In this document: piece after piece, positions 54,554 through 62,483 of the stretch
How the letters are laid out: each line of letters starts with the position of its first letter
Position numbering within the stretch: the first letter of the stretch is position 1
From: Pedobacter endophyticus
Lineage (GTDB): Bacteria > Bacteroidota > Bacteroidia > Sphingobacteriales > Sphingobacteriaceae
Assembly (NCBI RefSeq): GCF_015679185.1
Contig: NZ_CP064939.1
Location: forward strand, 3,906,001-3,970,000
Direction of reading: 5' to 3'
DNA: 64,000 nt
Translations under genes and position numbers: made by a program
Notes under the pieces: generated by a model
Told to the model about the DNA's origin: nothing
The model's database searches: none
The model's input: the letters and a program-made list of their open reading frames with translations, nothing else

Positions 54554-55186
54554 TTGTTAAATAATTACGATAAAATAGCCAAACATTACGATTTTTTAAG
54601 TCGTTTGGTGTTTTCAAAATCGCAGGTAAATGCGCAGATTAATCAGTTGAAGTATATTTCGAAGGGCGACTGCATATTGATTGTTGGCGGAGGAACCGGA
54701 TGGATCCTCGAAGAAATTGCTGCGCTTTATCCGTCGGGAATTGAAATTACCTATGTAGAAATTTCGGAAAAGATGATCGATATTTCAAAAGCACGTCATT
54801 GTGGGCTCAACAAGGTAATCTTGGTTAATTTGGGGATTGAAGAATTTGAAAGCGATCGGGCTTTCGACATCATTGCAACCCCGTTTTTGTTCGATAATTT
54901 CTCAAAGCAAAGGGCAGAAGGGATTTTTAAGAAACTGGATAAATTGTTAAAAAACGAAGGTTTATGGTTTATGGCCGATTTTACAACAGATCATAAAAAT
55001 GGGCGATGGTGGAAAAAGCTGTTTCTGAAAATCATGTACACGTTTTTTAAAATGGCTGGAAACGTTGAAGCGCGAAGCCTCGTAAATATGACCACATATT
55101 TCGATAAAGCCAGTTATTTACCAATGCATGAGGCATTTTATTATGGCCGGTTTATCAAAGCAACAATTTATAGAAAACTAAAATGA
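54554..55186 (+). CDS. Class I SAM-dependent methyltransferase
   Basis: The protein of about 210 aa contains the SAM-binding motif I ILIVGGGTGWILEEI, motif II ITYVEISEKMIDISKAR, and a motif IV-like segment FDIIATPFLFDNFS. The methyl acceptor is unknown. The likely start is the TTG at 54554, because an in-frame stop lies two codons before it and no ATG occurs until well inside the SAM domain; NNYDKIAKHYDFLSRLVF is a natural N-terminus for this group. Confidence 0.83.
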   Translation: MLNNYDKIAKHYDFLSRLVFSKSQVNAQINQLKYISKGDCILIVGGGTGWILEEIAALYPSGIEITYVEISEKMIDISKARHCGLNKVILVNLGIEEFESDRAFDIIATPFLFDNFSKQRAEGIFKKLDKLLKNEGLWFMADFTTDHKNGRWWKKLFLKIMYTFFKMAGNVEARSLVNMTTYFDKASYLPMHEAFYYGRFIKATIYRKLK

Positions 55187-55251
55187 CATTCCTTTAATGC
55201 AATTATGTTGCATTTGTAAATAATTTGGCGATCTTTGCTTAAAAGAACGAT

Positions 55252-56151
55252 ATGAAATTTGATGTAATCATTATAGGCGGGAGTTATGCCGGATTATCTG
55301 CTGCGTTGGCGTTGGCACGAGCGGTAAGAAGTGTGTTGGTTGTAGATGCGGGTCAGCCTTGCAATAGGCAAACGCCACATTCGCATAATTTTCTAACCCA
55401 TGATGGCGATAAGCCGGCCGACATTTCTGCTGTTGCAAAGGCCGAGGTTTTAAAATATCCGACCGTTCAATTTGTGGATGGCACTGTGGTTGGTGCCGAA
55501 AAGCAAAGTGCTGGTTTCGGTATAACACTGGCTAGCGGCGAAAATTTCTCTGCCCGTAAACTTTTAATAAGCACAGGTTTAAAAGATCTGTTGCCGCCTA
55601 TCAAGGGCTTTGCAGCATGCTGGGCAATATCTATAGTTCACTGCCCATACTGCCATGGTTACGAAATAAGAGATGAAAAAATCGGCTTGTTAATGAATGG
55701 AGACCACGCTTTTGAAATGGCCAGGAACCTGAATCACTGGAATAAGGATTTAACCGTTTTAACCAATGGGAAATCAAATCTTACAGCACAACAAACAGAA
55801 AAACTGGCGTCGAAATCAATAAAGATAATAGAAGAGGAAATTGCCGAATTCGAACATGAAGAGGGTGTGCTAAAAAATGTTGTTTTTTCAAACGGGGAGA
55901 AACTGATTTTAAAGGCCGTGTACGCTCGTGCTGAAGTACAGCAACATGTCGATTTTCACCTCCAATTAGGATTTGAACTTACTGAATTGAATACGATAAA
56001 AGTTGATGAACAGCAAAAAACGACTGCTGATGACGTTTACGCTGCAGGAGATTGCACAACCTTAATGCGGTCGATACCCATTATTACAGCTTCGGGCACG
56101 CTGGCCGCCATAATGATGAACAAAGAAATGATTTCAGAAGATTTTGGATAA
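55252..56151 (+). CDS. FAD-dependent NAD(P)-disulfide oxidoreductase, thioredoxin-reductase-like
   Basis: This flavoprotein of 299 aa resembles low-molecular-weight thioredoxin reductases. The FAD motif is FDVIIIGGSYAGLSAALALARA at the N-terminus. A CxxC redox pair is present in VHCPYCHGYEI at about residues 127-130, and the C-terminal FAD motif is DDVYAAGDCTT. The second nucleotide-binding motif, GxGxxA, is weak: GLLMNGDHAFEMARNL has only part of it. It may therefore use an unusual electron donor or be a diverged ferredoxin/NADPH enzyme. The gene lies 65 bp after the methyltransferase gene and may share its transcript. Confidence 0.85.
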   Translation: MKFDVIIIGGSYAGLSAALALARAVRSVLVVDAGQPCNRQTPHSHNFLTHDGDKPADISAVAKAEVLKYPTVQFVDGTVVGAEKQSAGFGITLASGENFSARKLLISTGLKDLLPPIKGFAACWAISIVHCPYCHGYEIRDEKIGLLMNGDHAFEMARNLNHWNKDLTVLTNGKSNLTAQQTEKLASKSIKIIEEEIAEFEHEEGVLKNVVFSNGEKLILKAVYARAEVQQHVDFHLQLGFELTELNTIKVDEQQKTTADDVYAAGDCTTLMRSIPIITASGTLAAIMMNKEMISEDFG

Positions 56152-56160
56152 ATCATCGCA

Positions 56161-56325
56161 CTAAAATACTATTGCGGCAATAATAGTCGCAGCAAACATC
56201 ATTGCAATAACAATACGGTCGGCCGTTATCCATTGTTCTCGGGTTAACGGCGTCGCCGTTTTTTTTATGGTTTCTGCTTTGTGCCTTACCAGCCTGAATA
56301 ACGAGGTGTCTAATTTAATAATCAT
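56161..56325 (-). CDS. Predicted 54-aa single-helix membrane protein
   Basis: On the minus strand an ATG at 56325 opens a 54-codon frame that ends at a TAG ten bases from the convergent oxidoreductase stop. The N-terminal half is basic and polar (LFRLVRHKAETIKKTATPLT), and the C-terminal half is one membrane helix (RIVIAMMFAATIIAAIVF). The charge pattern, with a clean helix at the very end, resembles a tail-anchored small membrane protein. No family is recognised and no promoter box is obvious, so existence is plausible but unproven. Confidence 0.5.
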   Translation of the reverse strand: MIIKLDTSLFRLVRHKAETIKKTATPLTREQWITADRIVIAMMFAATIIAAIVF

Positions 56326-56840
56326 GGGGTATGTTTTTATAGATTGTATTTGAATTATTCAATTTCTACGCCAAAATGCCTGCAAAATGTTGAATTGTTG
56401 ATAACTTGGATTTTTTTGTTGATTAGTTTCCTTTTATAAGATTCCGATTACAATTCGATACTGGGTAAAATGCCTTTTGTCCTCAAAATCATACAATAAA
56501 AATGTGTAGCAGTGTCTTAATGAGTGTCTTAGCTGTATGCGTTTGTGGCCGCAAATTCATGCGGGCACTTAAATAAATAACCCTGTTTTTCGAAAATTGT
56601 TCGAAACAAAATGAAAATTTTGTCTTCCTCGCTTGGCTTACCAACTATTTGAACGCATCATCTATTGTCGCTAAGTTTAAGATTTGCAGCTTGCTTCTTA
56701 CTCGCTGAATCCGATTTTTCATTAAATAAAGACGCGGCAAAGCACCTCATCAATGCGTCTTTTTCACCTCAACAAAAAAAAAACTTTAAAAAATTATTGT
56801 TTGATTATCAACGACTTAAATGAAAACTCTCTTTTCTTTT
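56326..56840. other. Gap before padR
   Basis: About 515 bp without a convincing gene. A possible hairpin terminator lies at 56731-56765 (GACGC / GCGTC with a T run). The rest is A+T-rich with no repeat array. Confidence 0.4.
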
Positions 56841-56841
56841 A

Positions 56842-56862
56842 GTACTATGTATTGCATAGTAC
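56842..56862. promoter_or_regulatory. PadR-type operator palindrome
   Basis: GTACTATG-TATTG-CATAGTAC is a perfect 8+5+8 inverted repeat. It overlaps the TTG -33 element of the padR promoter, a position suited to autorepression. Confidence 0.7.
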
Positions 56863-56883
56863 ATTATAAAACATATATCTTTG
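56852..56883 (+). promoter_or_regulatory. Promoter of the padR-pspC operon
   Basis: TTG at 56852-56854 and TATCTTTG at 56876-56883 are spaced by 21 bp. The transcription start is predicted at about 56888, coinciding with the padR ATG, so the mRNA may be leaderless. Confidence 0.72.
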
Positions 56884-56887
56884 TATT

Positions 56888-57223
56888 ATGATAGCAGAAA
56901 ATACGCAAACGCAAATGCGGAAGGGAATTCTGGAATACTGTGTTTTGTCAATCATCTCGAGGGGCGAAATTTATGCCTCTGATATTATCGCCGAATTAAG
57001 GACGGCGAAATTATTGGTGGTTGAGGGTACATTATATCCATTATTAACCAGGCTTAAAAACAATGGTTTGTTAAGCTACAACTGGGTAGAATCTACCTCA
57101 GGCCCGCCCCGTAAATATTATACGCTTACCGAGGTTGGTAAGAGCATTTTATCACAATTAGATCAAACCTGGCAAGAATTGGCTTATGCCGTAGGTGTTT
57201 CGCAAAAAGGAGCCAATTCATAA
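56888..57223 (+). CDS. PadR-family transcriptional regulator
   Basis: This is a 111-aa PadR winged-helix regulator of the short type. The N-terminus NTQTQMRKGILEYCVLSIIS is characteristic, followed by the HTH YASDIIAELRTAKLLVVEGTLYPLLTRLKNNGLLSYNW and the wing GPPRKYYTLTEVGKSIL. The C-terminal helix is short. It is followed after 14 bp by the PspC gene, a known operon pairing in Bacteroidota, so it probably controls its own operon in response to envelope stress. The ATG sits directly at the predicted transcription start. Confidence 0.93.
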   Translation: MIAENTQTQMRKGILEYCVLSIISRGEIYASDIIAELRTAKLLVVEGTLYPLLTRLKNNGLLSYNWVESTSGPPRKYYTLTEVGKSILSQLDQTWQELAYAVGVSQKGANS

Positions 57224-57237
57224 ATAGCAGTAAAGAA

Positions 57238-58977
57238 ATGGAAAAGACCATCATCATAAATATAGGTAACACGATTATCCACATCGAAGAAAGTGCCTAC
57301 GAACTCTTAAAAGCTTACCTTAACGAGGTTAAGCAACATTTTTCTAATCACGCCGATGATCTCGAAATTGTAACTGATATCGAAAATCGCATAGCAGAAT
57401 TGTTGGCCGAGCAATTGGCTGAGCAGAAAAAGCAGGTGGTAGATGCTGCCGACGTAAATAGCGTAGTTGCCCAAATGGGACGGGTGCAAGATTTTGATTC
57501 TGTTGAGGAAAACGAAGATGAACCAATAATAAATGCCGGTTACCAGCACCAATATACCGAGAAAAAGCTGTATCGCGATATGGACGACCGCGTGGTTGCT
57601 GGAGTATGCTCGGGTATTGCACATTATATTAATACTGAAGCTAAATGGATTAGATTGGCGATGCTTCTTTTCACCTTTTTAGGCGGGGCAGGGTTACTTA
57701 TATATGGGATACTTTGGGTAATTATGCCAAAGGCAACTTCGCGACTGGAAAAAATGGAAATGAAAGGCGAGCCAGCCAATTTGCAGGGTTTTCAAAAGAA
57801 CCTCGATGAAGAACTGCAGGCGGTTAAAGAGCGCTTAAACGAGGTAAACAGACACGCCCAGCCCTTATTTGCCCGCCTCGGAATGTTTATAGGCGAATTT
57901 TTCGAATGGCTTGGCCGTTTTATAGCTGGCACCGGAAAAGTTATTTTTAAAGTAATTGCCGGATTTATCATTCTTTTCGGCATTCTGTTTCTGATCACAT
58001 TAATTATCGGAACCGCGGCATTTCAAGGCTTTTGGGACGCCAGCATTTATGAGTATTTCCCGTTTTCGGTCATTAACGATGGCAACCGGGGAGCAATTTT
58101 GCTTGGCGCTTTTATCGTACTTTTCATTCCGATTTTGGCGCTTGTTTTATTCTCAATTCGGGTGGCGTTTAACAAACAGGCCATTAATAAAACGCTTTCT
58201 TTCGCTTTGTTAATTGTTTGGCTAATCGGTGTAGCTGTAACAGGTTATCAGGCGGCTAAAATATCTTCTGAATTTAAACAACACGCAGAGTTAACCGAAA
58301 CGGTCGACTTGAAATCCTACAAAACCTATGTAATTGACATCGATAAAAGCAAGTATTTCAGTCGCGAGGATAGTATCGCCTTTCATGTCGATGCTGATAA
58401 TAAAAATCAAATTGTTGTAGATGATTATGAAGATGGACCGTTTGTCTCGCCAAATAAGATTCGCATCAACATCAACAAAAGTGAAACTTCTGCTTCAAGA
58501 TTGATCACCAAGTTCGAATCGCAGGGTAAAACTTTTCCTTCGGCTTTGCAAAATGCGCAGAACATTAATTACAGCTATGATCTTAAAGATTCGGTGTTTG
58601 TTTTCAATCCACGTTTTCAGTTAAATAAAGGGGCAATTTGGAGAAACCAGGAAGTGCATCTAAATCTCGAGATTCCGGTTGGAACCAAGGTGATTATAAA
58701 ACAAGATTCGTACCGCTACATTAATAATTATTGGGCATGGACTTGTAGCGATGCCGAAAACGACAATGATAATTACACCGTTTGGATCATGACCGATGAA
58801 GGTTTAAAATGTGTTGCCCAGTTAAAGGAAGAAGCATTGCAGAAGAAAGCGCTGAACCAGGAGCTGCTTAAGTTAGAATCGTTGCAAAGAAACACAGCTG
58901 TTGATACGGTAAACCAGGATTCTGTTTCGAGGAGGATTAGGGAAGTTAAGGATGAACTGGGTATAGAATCCAGATAA
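57238..58977 (+). CDS. PspC-domain membrane protein
   Basis: This is a large envelope-stress protein with a PspC domain. The first 100 residues are cytoplasmic (IGNTIIHIEESAYELLKAYLNEVKQHF), followed by the PspC domain at about residues 105-165 (YRDMDDRVVAGVCSGIAHYINTEAKWIRLAMLLF, then GILWVIMPKATS). Further membrane helices follow (VIAGFIILFGILFLITLIIG, ILLGAFIVLFIPILALVLF and LSFALLIVWLIGVAVTGY). The C-terminal part of about 250 residues is extracytoplasmic and resembles the adhesin-like DUF4097-type region, ending in a coiled region (EEALQKKALNQELLKLESLQRN). The length of 579 aa is usual for this Bacteroidota group. Confidence 0.88.
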   Translation: MEKTIIINIGNTIIHIEESAYELLKAYLNEVKQHFSNHADDLEIVTDIENRIAELLAEQLAEQKKQVVDAADVNSVVAQMGRVQDFDSVEENEDEPIINAGYQHQYTEKKLYRDMDDRVVAGVCSGIAHYINTEAKWIRLAMLLFTFLGGAGLLIYGILWVIMPKATSRLEKMEMKGEPANLQGFQKNLDEELQAVKERLNEVNRHAQPLFARLGMFIGEFFEWLGRFIAGTGKVIFKVIAGFIILFGILFLITLIIGTAAFQGFWDASIYEYFPFSVINDGNRGAILLGAFIVLFIPILALVLFSIRVAFNKQAINKTLSFALLIVWLIGVAVTGYQAAKISSEFKQHAELTETVDLKSYKTYVIDIDKSKYFSREDSIAFHVDADNKNQIVVDDYEDGPFVSPNKIRININKSETSASRLITKFESQGKTFPSALQNAQNINYSYDLKDSVFVFNPRFQLNKGAIWRNQEVHLNLEIPVGTKVIIKQDSYRYINNYWAWTCSDAENDNDNYTVWIMTDEGLKCVAQLKEEALQKKALNQELLKLESLQRNTAVDTVNQDSVSRRIREVKDELGIESR

Positions 58978-59066
58978 TATCGTGTTAGAAAGTAGTTTAG
59001 GCCGGTTTTACCAACGGTGTTGTTAAAGTTGGGCATGCTTACAAGTCAGATTTAATTCATAAAGCC

Positions 59067-61514
59067 ATGAAAAAGTTGTTATTGTTAATGGCATGCCTGT
59101 TGGCGTGTTGGGCTTCCTTTGCCCAAAAATTATATCGAGTTGAAGGAAATATTGTTGATGAAAAAGCCGTTGCTGTACCGTTCGCGGTGGTAAGGTTACT
59201 CAATTATCCCGATACCACCGTCGTAAATACGGTTTCGACCGATTTGGATGGACTTTTTAAGATTGAGCAGGTAAAGAGCGGAAGTTACGTGATGTCGGTT
59301 TCGATAGTTGGTTTTAAAACGAAGCGGATACCTGTTTTTTCGGTAACCTCAGATTTCAAAATTCCGCCGATTACCATTGAAAGTAGCAGCAAACAGCTAC
59401 AGGATGTGAGTATTTCGGGCAAGAAACCCTTTATCGAACATCAGATTGATAAAACGGTATTGAATGTAGAAAATAGCATTACGGCCACGGGCGGAACGGC
59501 GTTAGAAGTACTGGAGAAAGCTCCGGGTGTACAGATTGATCGGCAGAGCGACCAGATCAAACTGAACAATAAATCTGGCGTTTTGATCATGATTGATGGA
59601 AAAACTAATTTTTTGTCGGGAACGGATGTTACGGCCTTGTTGAGCAACATGAGTGCGGAGCAAATTTCGACGATAGAATTAATTACGAATCCATCATCAA
59701 AATATGATGCTGCCGGAAATGCCGGGATCATCAACATCAAGTTGAAGCGAAACAAAGCGTACGGTACAAATGGAACGGCCTCGTTTAATGGCGGCGGTGG
59801 GATTATGCCAAATTCGCCCAGCGATTTGTACCGTGCCGGCCTAAACTTAAACCTGAACCACCGAAGTGGGAAATGGAACATTTTTGGTAACGCGGCGGTG
59901 GCCAGAAAATCGAATTTTAATAACACCTTTCTGGATAGAACAACCTTATCCGATGGTATAGCAAGTTCATTAACGCAAAACTTCGATCGCAAAAACAAAG
60001 GTGTTGGCTTCCAGGGAAAAGTTGGTGCTGATTATTACGCCACTGAAAAAACCGTTTACGGTGTTATGGTCGATGCAAACACGGTAGATGCCAGGCTGAC
60101 AAATTTTAGTAATACGAACATCAATGCTGTGCAGAATGGCGTTTCGACACTGAGCTACATTTTACAGGATGCATTATCGAAATCGCCGGTTGGTAATTTA
60201 ACGGCAAACTTTAACATCAAACACGATTTCGATACCAAGGGAAAGACTTTAACGTTCGATGCAGATTACTCTGGCTTTAGCAATAAGAAAAACGAGAGTT
60301 TTATCGCCAATTACCTAAATGCGAATGGCGATCCGACTAACCAAACGAACTTACGCAACAATACGGATGCGCAAATTGATGTGTATGCGGCAAAAACAGA
60401 TTTAACCTTGCCGGTATCGAAAACAGTAAAGATAGAAACGGGCCTTAAAAGCAGTTATGTAATTACCAATAACGATTTTTTGTCGGCGCAGTTTTTAAAC
60501 AATGTCTGGCAAAACGATCTTGGCAAATCGAATAACTTCGTTTACAAAGAAAATATAAACGCCATTTACGGCAATTTCTCGAAAGAATGGAAAGCGTGGC
60601 AAATTCAGGTGGGCTTAAGGGCTGAGCACACGCATTCGAACGGCAAATCGGTTACCGATAATAACGAGGTAGATCGAAATTACCTGTCGCTTTTTCCAAC
60701 AGCTTTTTTAAATCAAAAAATAAGTAAAAACCACAATATTCGGTATTCATATAGCCGGAGGGTCGATCGTCCGAATTACCAGCAGCTTAATCCGTTTGTG
60801 TTTTATATGGACCCACTGGCGGTAGATCAGGGCAACCCTTTTTTAAAGCCTCAGTTTACCGATAATTTCGAGATCAATTACAGCTACAAGGAGGTTTCAT
60901 TAGCATTGAACTATTCTGATACCCGCGATATGATTACACAAATTAGTCAGCAAAACGATGCCACAAGGGTAATTAATGTAATCAGGCAAAACCTTGGGCG
61001 GTTCCAAAACTATTCGGCCAGCGTTTATGTGCCCATAAAAATCGCCAAATGGTGGAGTTTGCAGAACAATGCGAGTGTTTATTACAGCAAATTCGACGAT
61101 CCGAACTTAGAAGGTGCCGCCTATAAAGCAAGTAAGGTAGCCATGAACCTGTACAGCTCCAGTTCTTTTACGTTGCCTAAAAATTTTTCCATCGAGCTTA
61201 ATTTCTGGCTGAACACACCGAGAGTTTCGGGGGTGGAGAAAACAACCGTTACCCAATACGCACTTAACGCCGGGATTCAAAAAACGATGCTCGATAAAAA
61301 GCTCAAGTTAAGATTAACGATGGACGATATTTTTTTAACGAACTATTGGGCGGGAAGTTTGATTTATCAAAACGTAAACCTGAACGTAGTGAATCATTAC
61401 ACCAGCAGAAGGGCAAACCTTAACATCAGCTATAGCTTCGGCAACCAAAACGTAAAGTCGGCACGATCGCGAAAAACAGCTACCGATGATATCAAAGGCC
61501 GTGCAGGGGAGTAG
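59067..61514 (+). CDS. TonB-dependent-receptor-like outer-membrane barrel protein
   Basis: The 815-aa protein has a signal peptide (LLMACLLACWASFAQ), a carboxypeptidase-regulatory-like domain (VEGNIVDEKAVAVPFAVVRLL to KSGSYVMSVSIVGF), and a plug (LEKAPGVQIDRQSDQIKLNNKSGVLIMIDGK, then IELITNPSSKYDAAGNAGIINIKL). The remainder is a barrel of the OMP_b-brl_3 type with YSRRVDRPNYQQLNPFVFYMDPL and LKPQFTDNFEINYSY. No SusD partner and no sigma/FecR genes are adjacent, so it is a stand-alone receptor of unknown ligand. It begins 89 bp after the pspC gene, so co-regulation by envelope stress is possible. Confidence 0.9.
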   Translation: MKKLLLLMACLLACWASFAQKLYRVEGNIVDEKAVAVPFAVVRLLNYPDTTVVNTVSTDLDGLFKIEQVKSGSYVMSVSIVGFKTKRIPVFSVTSDFKIPPITIESSSKQLQDVSISGKKPFIEHQIDKTVLNVENSITATGGTALEVLEKAPGVQIDRQSDQIKLNNKSGVLIMIDGKTNFLSGTDVTALLSNMSAEQISTIELITNPSSKYDAAGNAGIINIKLKRNKAYGTNGTASFNGGGGIMPNSPSDLYRAGLNLNLNHRSGKWNIFGNAAVARKSNFNNTFLDRTTLSDGIASSLTQNFDRKNKGVGFQGKVGADYYATEKTVYGVMVDANTVDARLTNFSNTNINAVQNGVSTLSYILQDALSKSPVGNLTANFNIKHDFDTKGKTLTFDADYSGFSNKKNESFIANYLNANGDPTNQTNLRNNTDAQIDVYAAKTDLTLPVSKTVKIETGLKSSYVITNNDFLSAQFLNNVWQNDLGKSNNFVYKENINAIYGNFSKEWKAWQIQVGLRAEHTHSNGKSVTDNNEVDRNYLSLFPTAFLNQKISKNHNIRYSYSRRVDRPNYQQLNPFVFYMDPLAVDQGNPFLKPQFTDNFEINYSYKEVSLALNYSDTRDMITQISQQNDATRVINVIRQNLGRFQNYSASVYVPIKIAKWWSLQNNASVYYSKFDDPNLEGAAYKASKVAMNLYSSSSFTLPKNFSIELNFWLNTPRVSGVEKTTVTQYALNAGIQKTMLDKKLKLRLTMDDIFLTNYWAGSLIYQNVNLNVVNHYTSRRANLNISYSFGNQNVKSARSRKTATDDIKGRAGE

Positions 61515-61685
61515 GGGATAGTTTGGAGTTTGGAGTTTGGAATCCGTACCAAGGGCATCCCGTTGGGAAAGTCCGAAGTCCGAAGTAAAATGCCAAACAA
61601 GTTGGTGATTTTTTAACAATAAGTAGCATGCAATTAGCAATTATTTTAGCAATTCAATAATTAACCGATTAAACGATACATCAAA
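61515..61685. other. Gap with GAGTTTGGAGTTTGGA stutter
   Basis: The gap begins with a short stutter of agtttggagtttgga (61522-61541) and aagtccgaagtccgaag (61570-61587). No gene or terminator is seen. Confidence 0.55.
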
Positions 61686-62051
61686 ATGAAAAAATCAATA
61701 TACAGTTTAACAATTTGCCTTGCTGTACTTGGCGCTGGCTGTCGCAATGGGCGGGGTCATTTGTCGATAAATACAACCGATTCAAATGCTGAATTTAAGT
61801 TTGAGGCGAAATACGATGAGTACAAAACCGATAGGCTGGAAAATTACCTGGATAGCGCCCTGAAAAATGAACTGCCGCTTGATCAGGATATAGACATTTT
61901 GGTTAACCTCAATGGAAGTGACAAATTCAATTTAAAGGCAAAGAAAGGCTGGTTGCAAATCAACTTTGATAAGCGTAAAAATTCGCTAAATGGCTACATG
62001 AAGGTGAAGCGGTTAACAAAAGGGATTGGTGCTAAGTTAACCGAACGATAA
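61686..62051 (+). CDS. Small lipoprotein of unknown function
   Basis: The 121-aa product has a lipoprotein signal (LTICLAVLGAGCRNGRG). The mature part is charged and probably a small beta-rich domain (HLSINTTDSNAEFKFEAKYDEYKT, then LDQDIDILVNLNGSDKFNLKAKKGWLQINFDKRKN). No known family is recognised. It lies downstream of the TonB-dependent-type receptor on the same strand and could be an accessory surface protein. Confidence 0.65.
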   Translation: MKKSIYSLTICLAVLGAGCRNGRGHLSINTTDSNAEFKFEAKYDEYKTDRLENYLDSALKNELPLDQDIDILVNLNGSDKFNLKAKKGWLQINFDKRKNSLNGYMKVKRLTKGIGAKLTER

Positions 62052-62146
62052 ACTGTCATTGTCAAAGCGCAATGGCTATTTTGTTAAGTGAATGATTCAT
62101 CAACCTGCGAAACATTTACATGTTAAAAATATCAGGTTATTTATGT

Positions 62147-62154
62147 TATATTTG
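62147..62154 (+). promoter_or_regulatory. Putative -7 element for tRNA-Lys
   Basis: TATATTTG matches TAnnTTTG and ends 9 nt before the tRNA 5' end. The same word serves the tRNA-Val region. No TTTG at the -33 distance is visible. Confidence 0.6.
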
Positions 62155-62163
62155 TCTTAACAT

Positions 62164-62236
62164 GACTTCTTAGCTCAGCTGGTAGAGCAACAGACTCTTA
62201 ATCTGTGGGTCCAGGGTTCGAACCCCTGAGGGGTCA
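62164..62236 (+). tRNA. tRNA-Lys (CTT)
   Basis: A complete 73-nt tRNA: acceptor GACTTCT/AGGGGTC (with two G-T pairs), D-arm GCTC/GAGC, anticodon stem ACAGA/TCTGT with loop CTCTTAA, and T-arm with TTCGAAC. The anticodon CTT at 62197-62199 reads AAG. The CCA tail is not encoded. A weak hairpin (AAAACACTA / TAGTGTTTT, 62253-62291) follows. Confidence 0.96.
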
Positions 62237-62339
62237 CTGAAAACAAAAGCAAAAAACACTAGAACGCTATAAATCAAATGATTAGTGTTTTGCGTGAAAG
62301 GCTAAAAGACCTAATATGTGCATAAAATCACACATAAAA

Positions 62340-62388
62340 GGTGAGTCATTCGGTGAGTCATTTGAAATTTTAAAATGACTCACCGAAT
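62340..62388. repeat. Inverted and direct GGTGAGTCATT repeats upstream of the integrase
   Basis: ATTCGGTGAGTCATTT at 62348-62363 and its exact reverse complement at 62373-62388 form a 16-bp palindrome. A further direct copy of GGTGAGTCATT lies at 62340-62350. Three closely set copies before an integrase gene suggest protein-binding sites. Confidence 0.75.
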
Positions 62389-62433
62389 AGCTTGTAACTT
62401 TCTGTTAATCAAGTAGTTCAGGAGATGGACATC

Positions 62434-62464
62434 TTGTCGTTTTTAGACTGTAAAGCTAACTTTG
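62434..62464 (+). promoter_or_regulatory. Promoter of the integrase gene
   Basis: TTG at 62434-62436 and TAACTTTG at 62457-62464 with 20-bp spacing, 19 nt before the ATG at 62484. Confidence 0.7.
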
Positions 62465-62483
62465 TTAACCTTTATTCAGTTAT

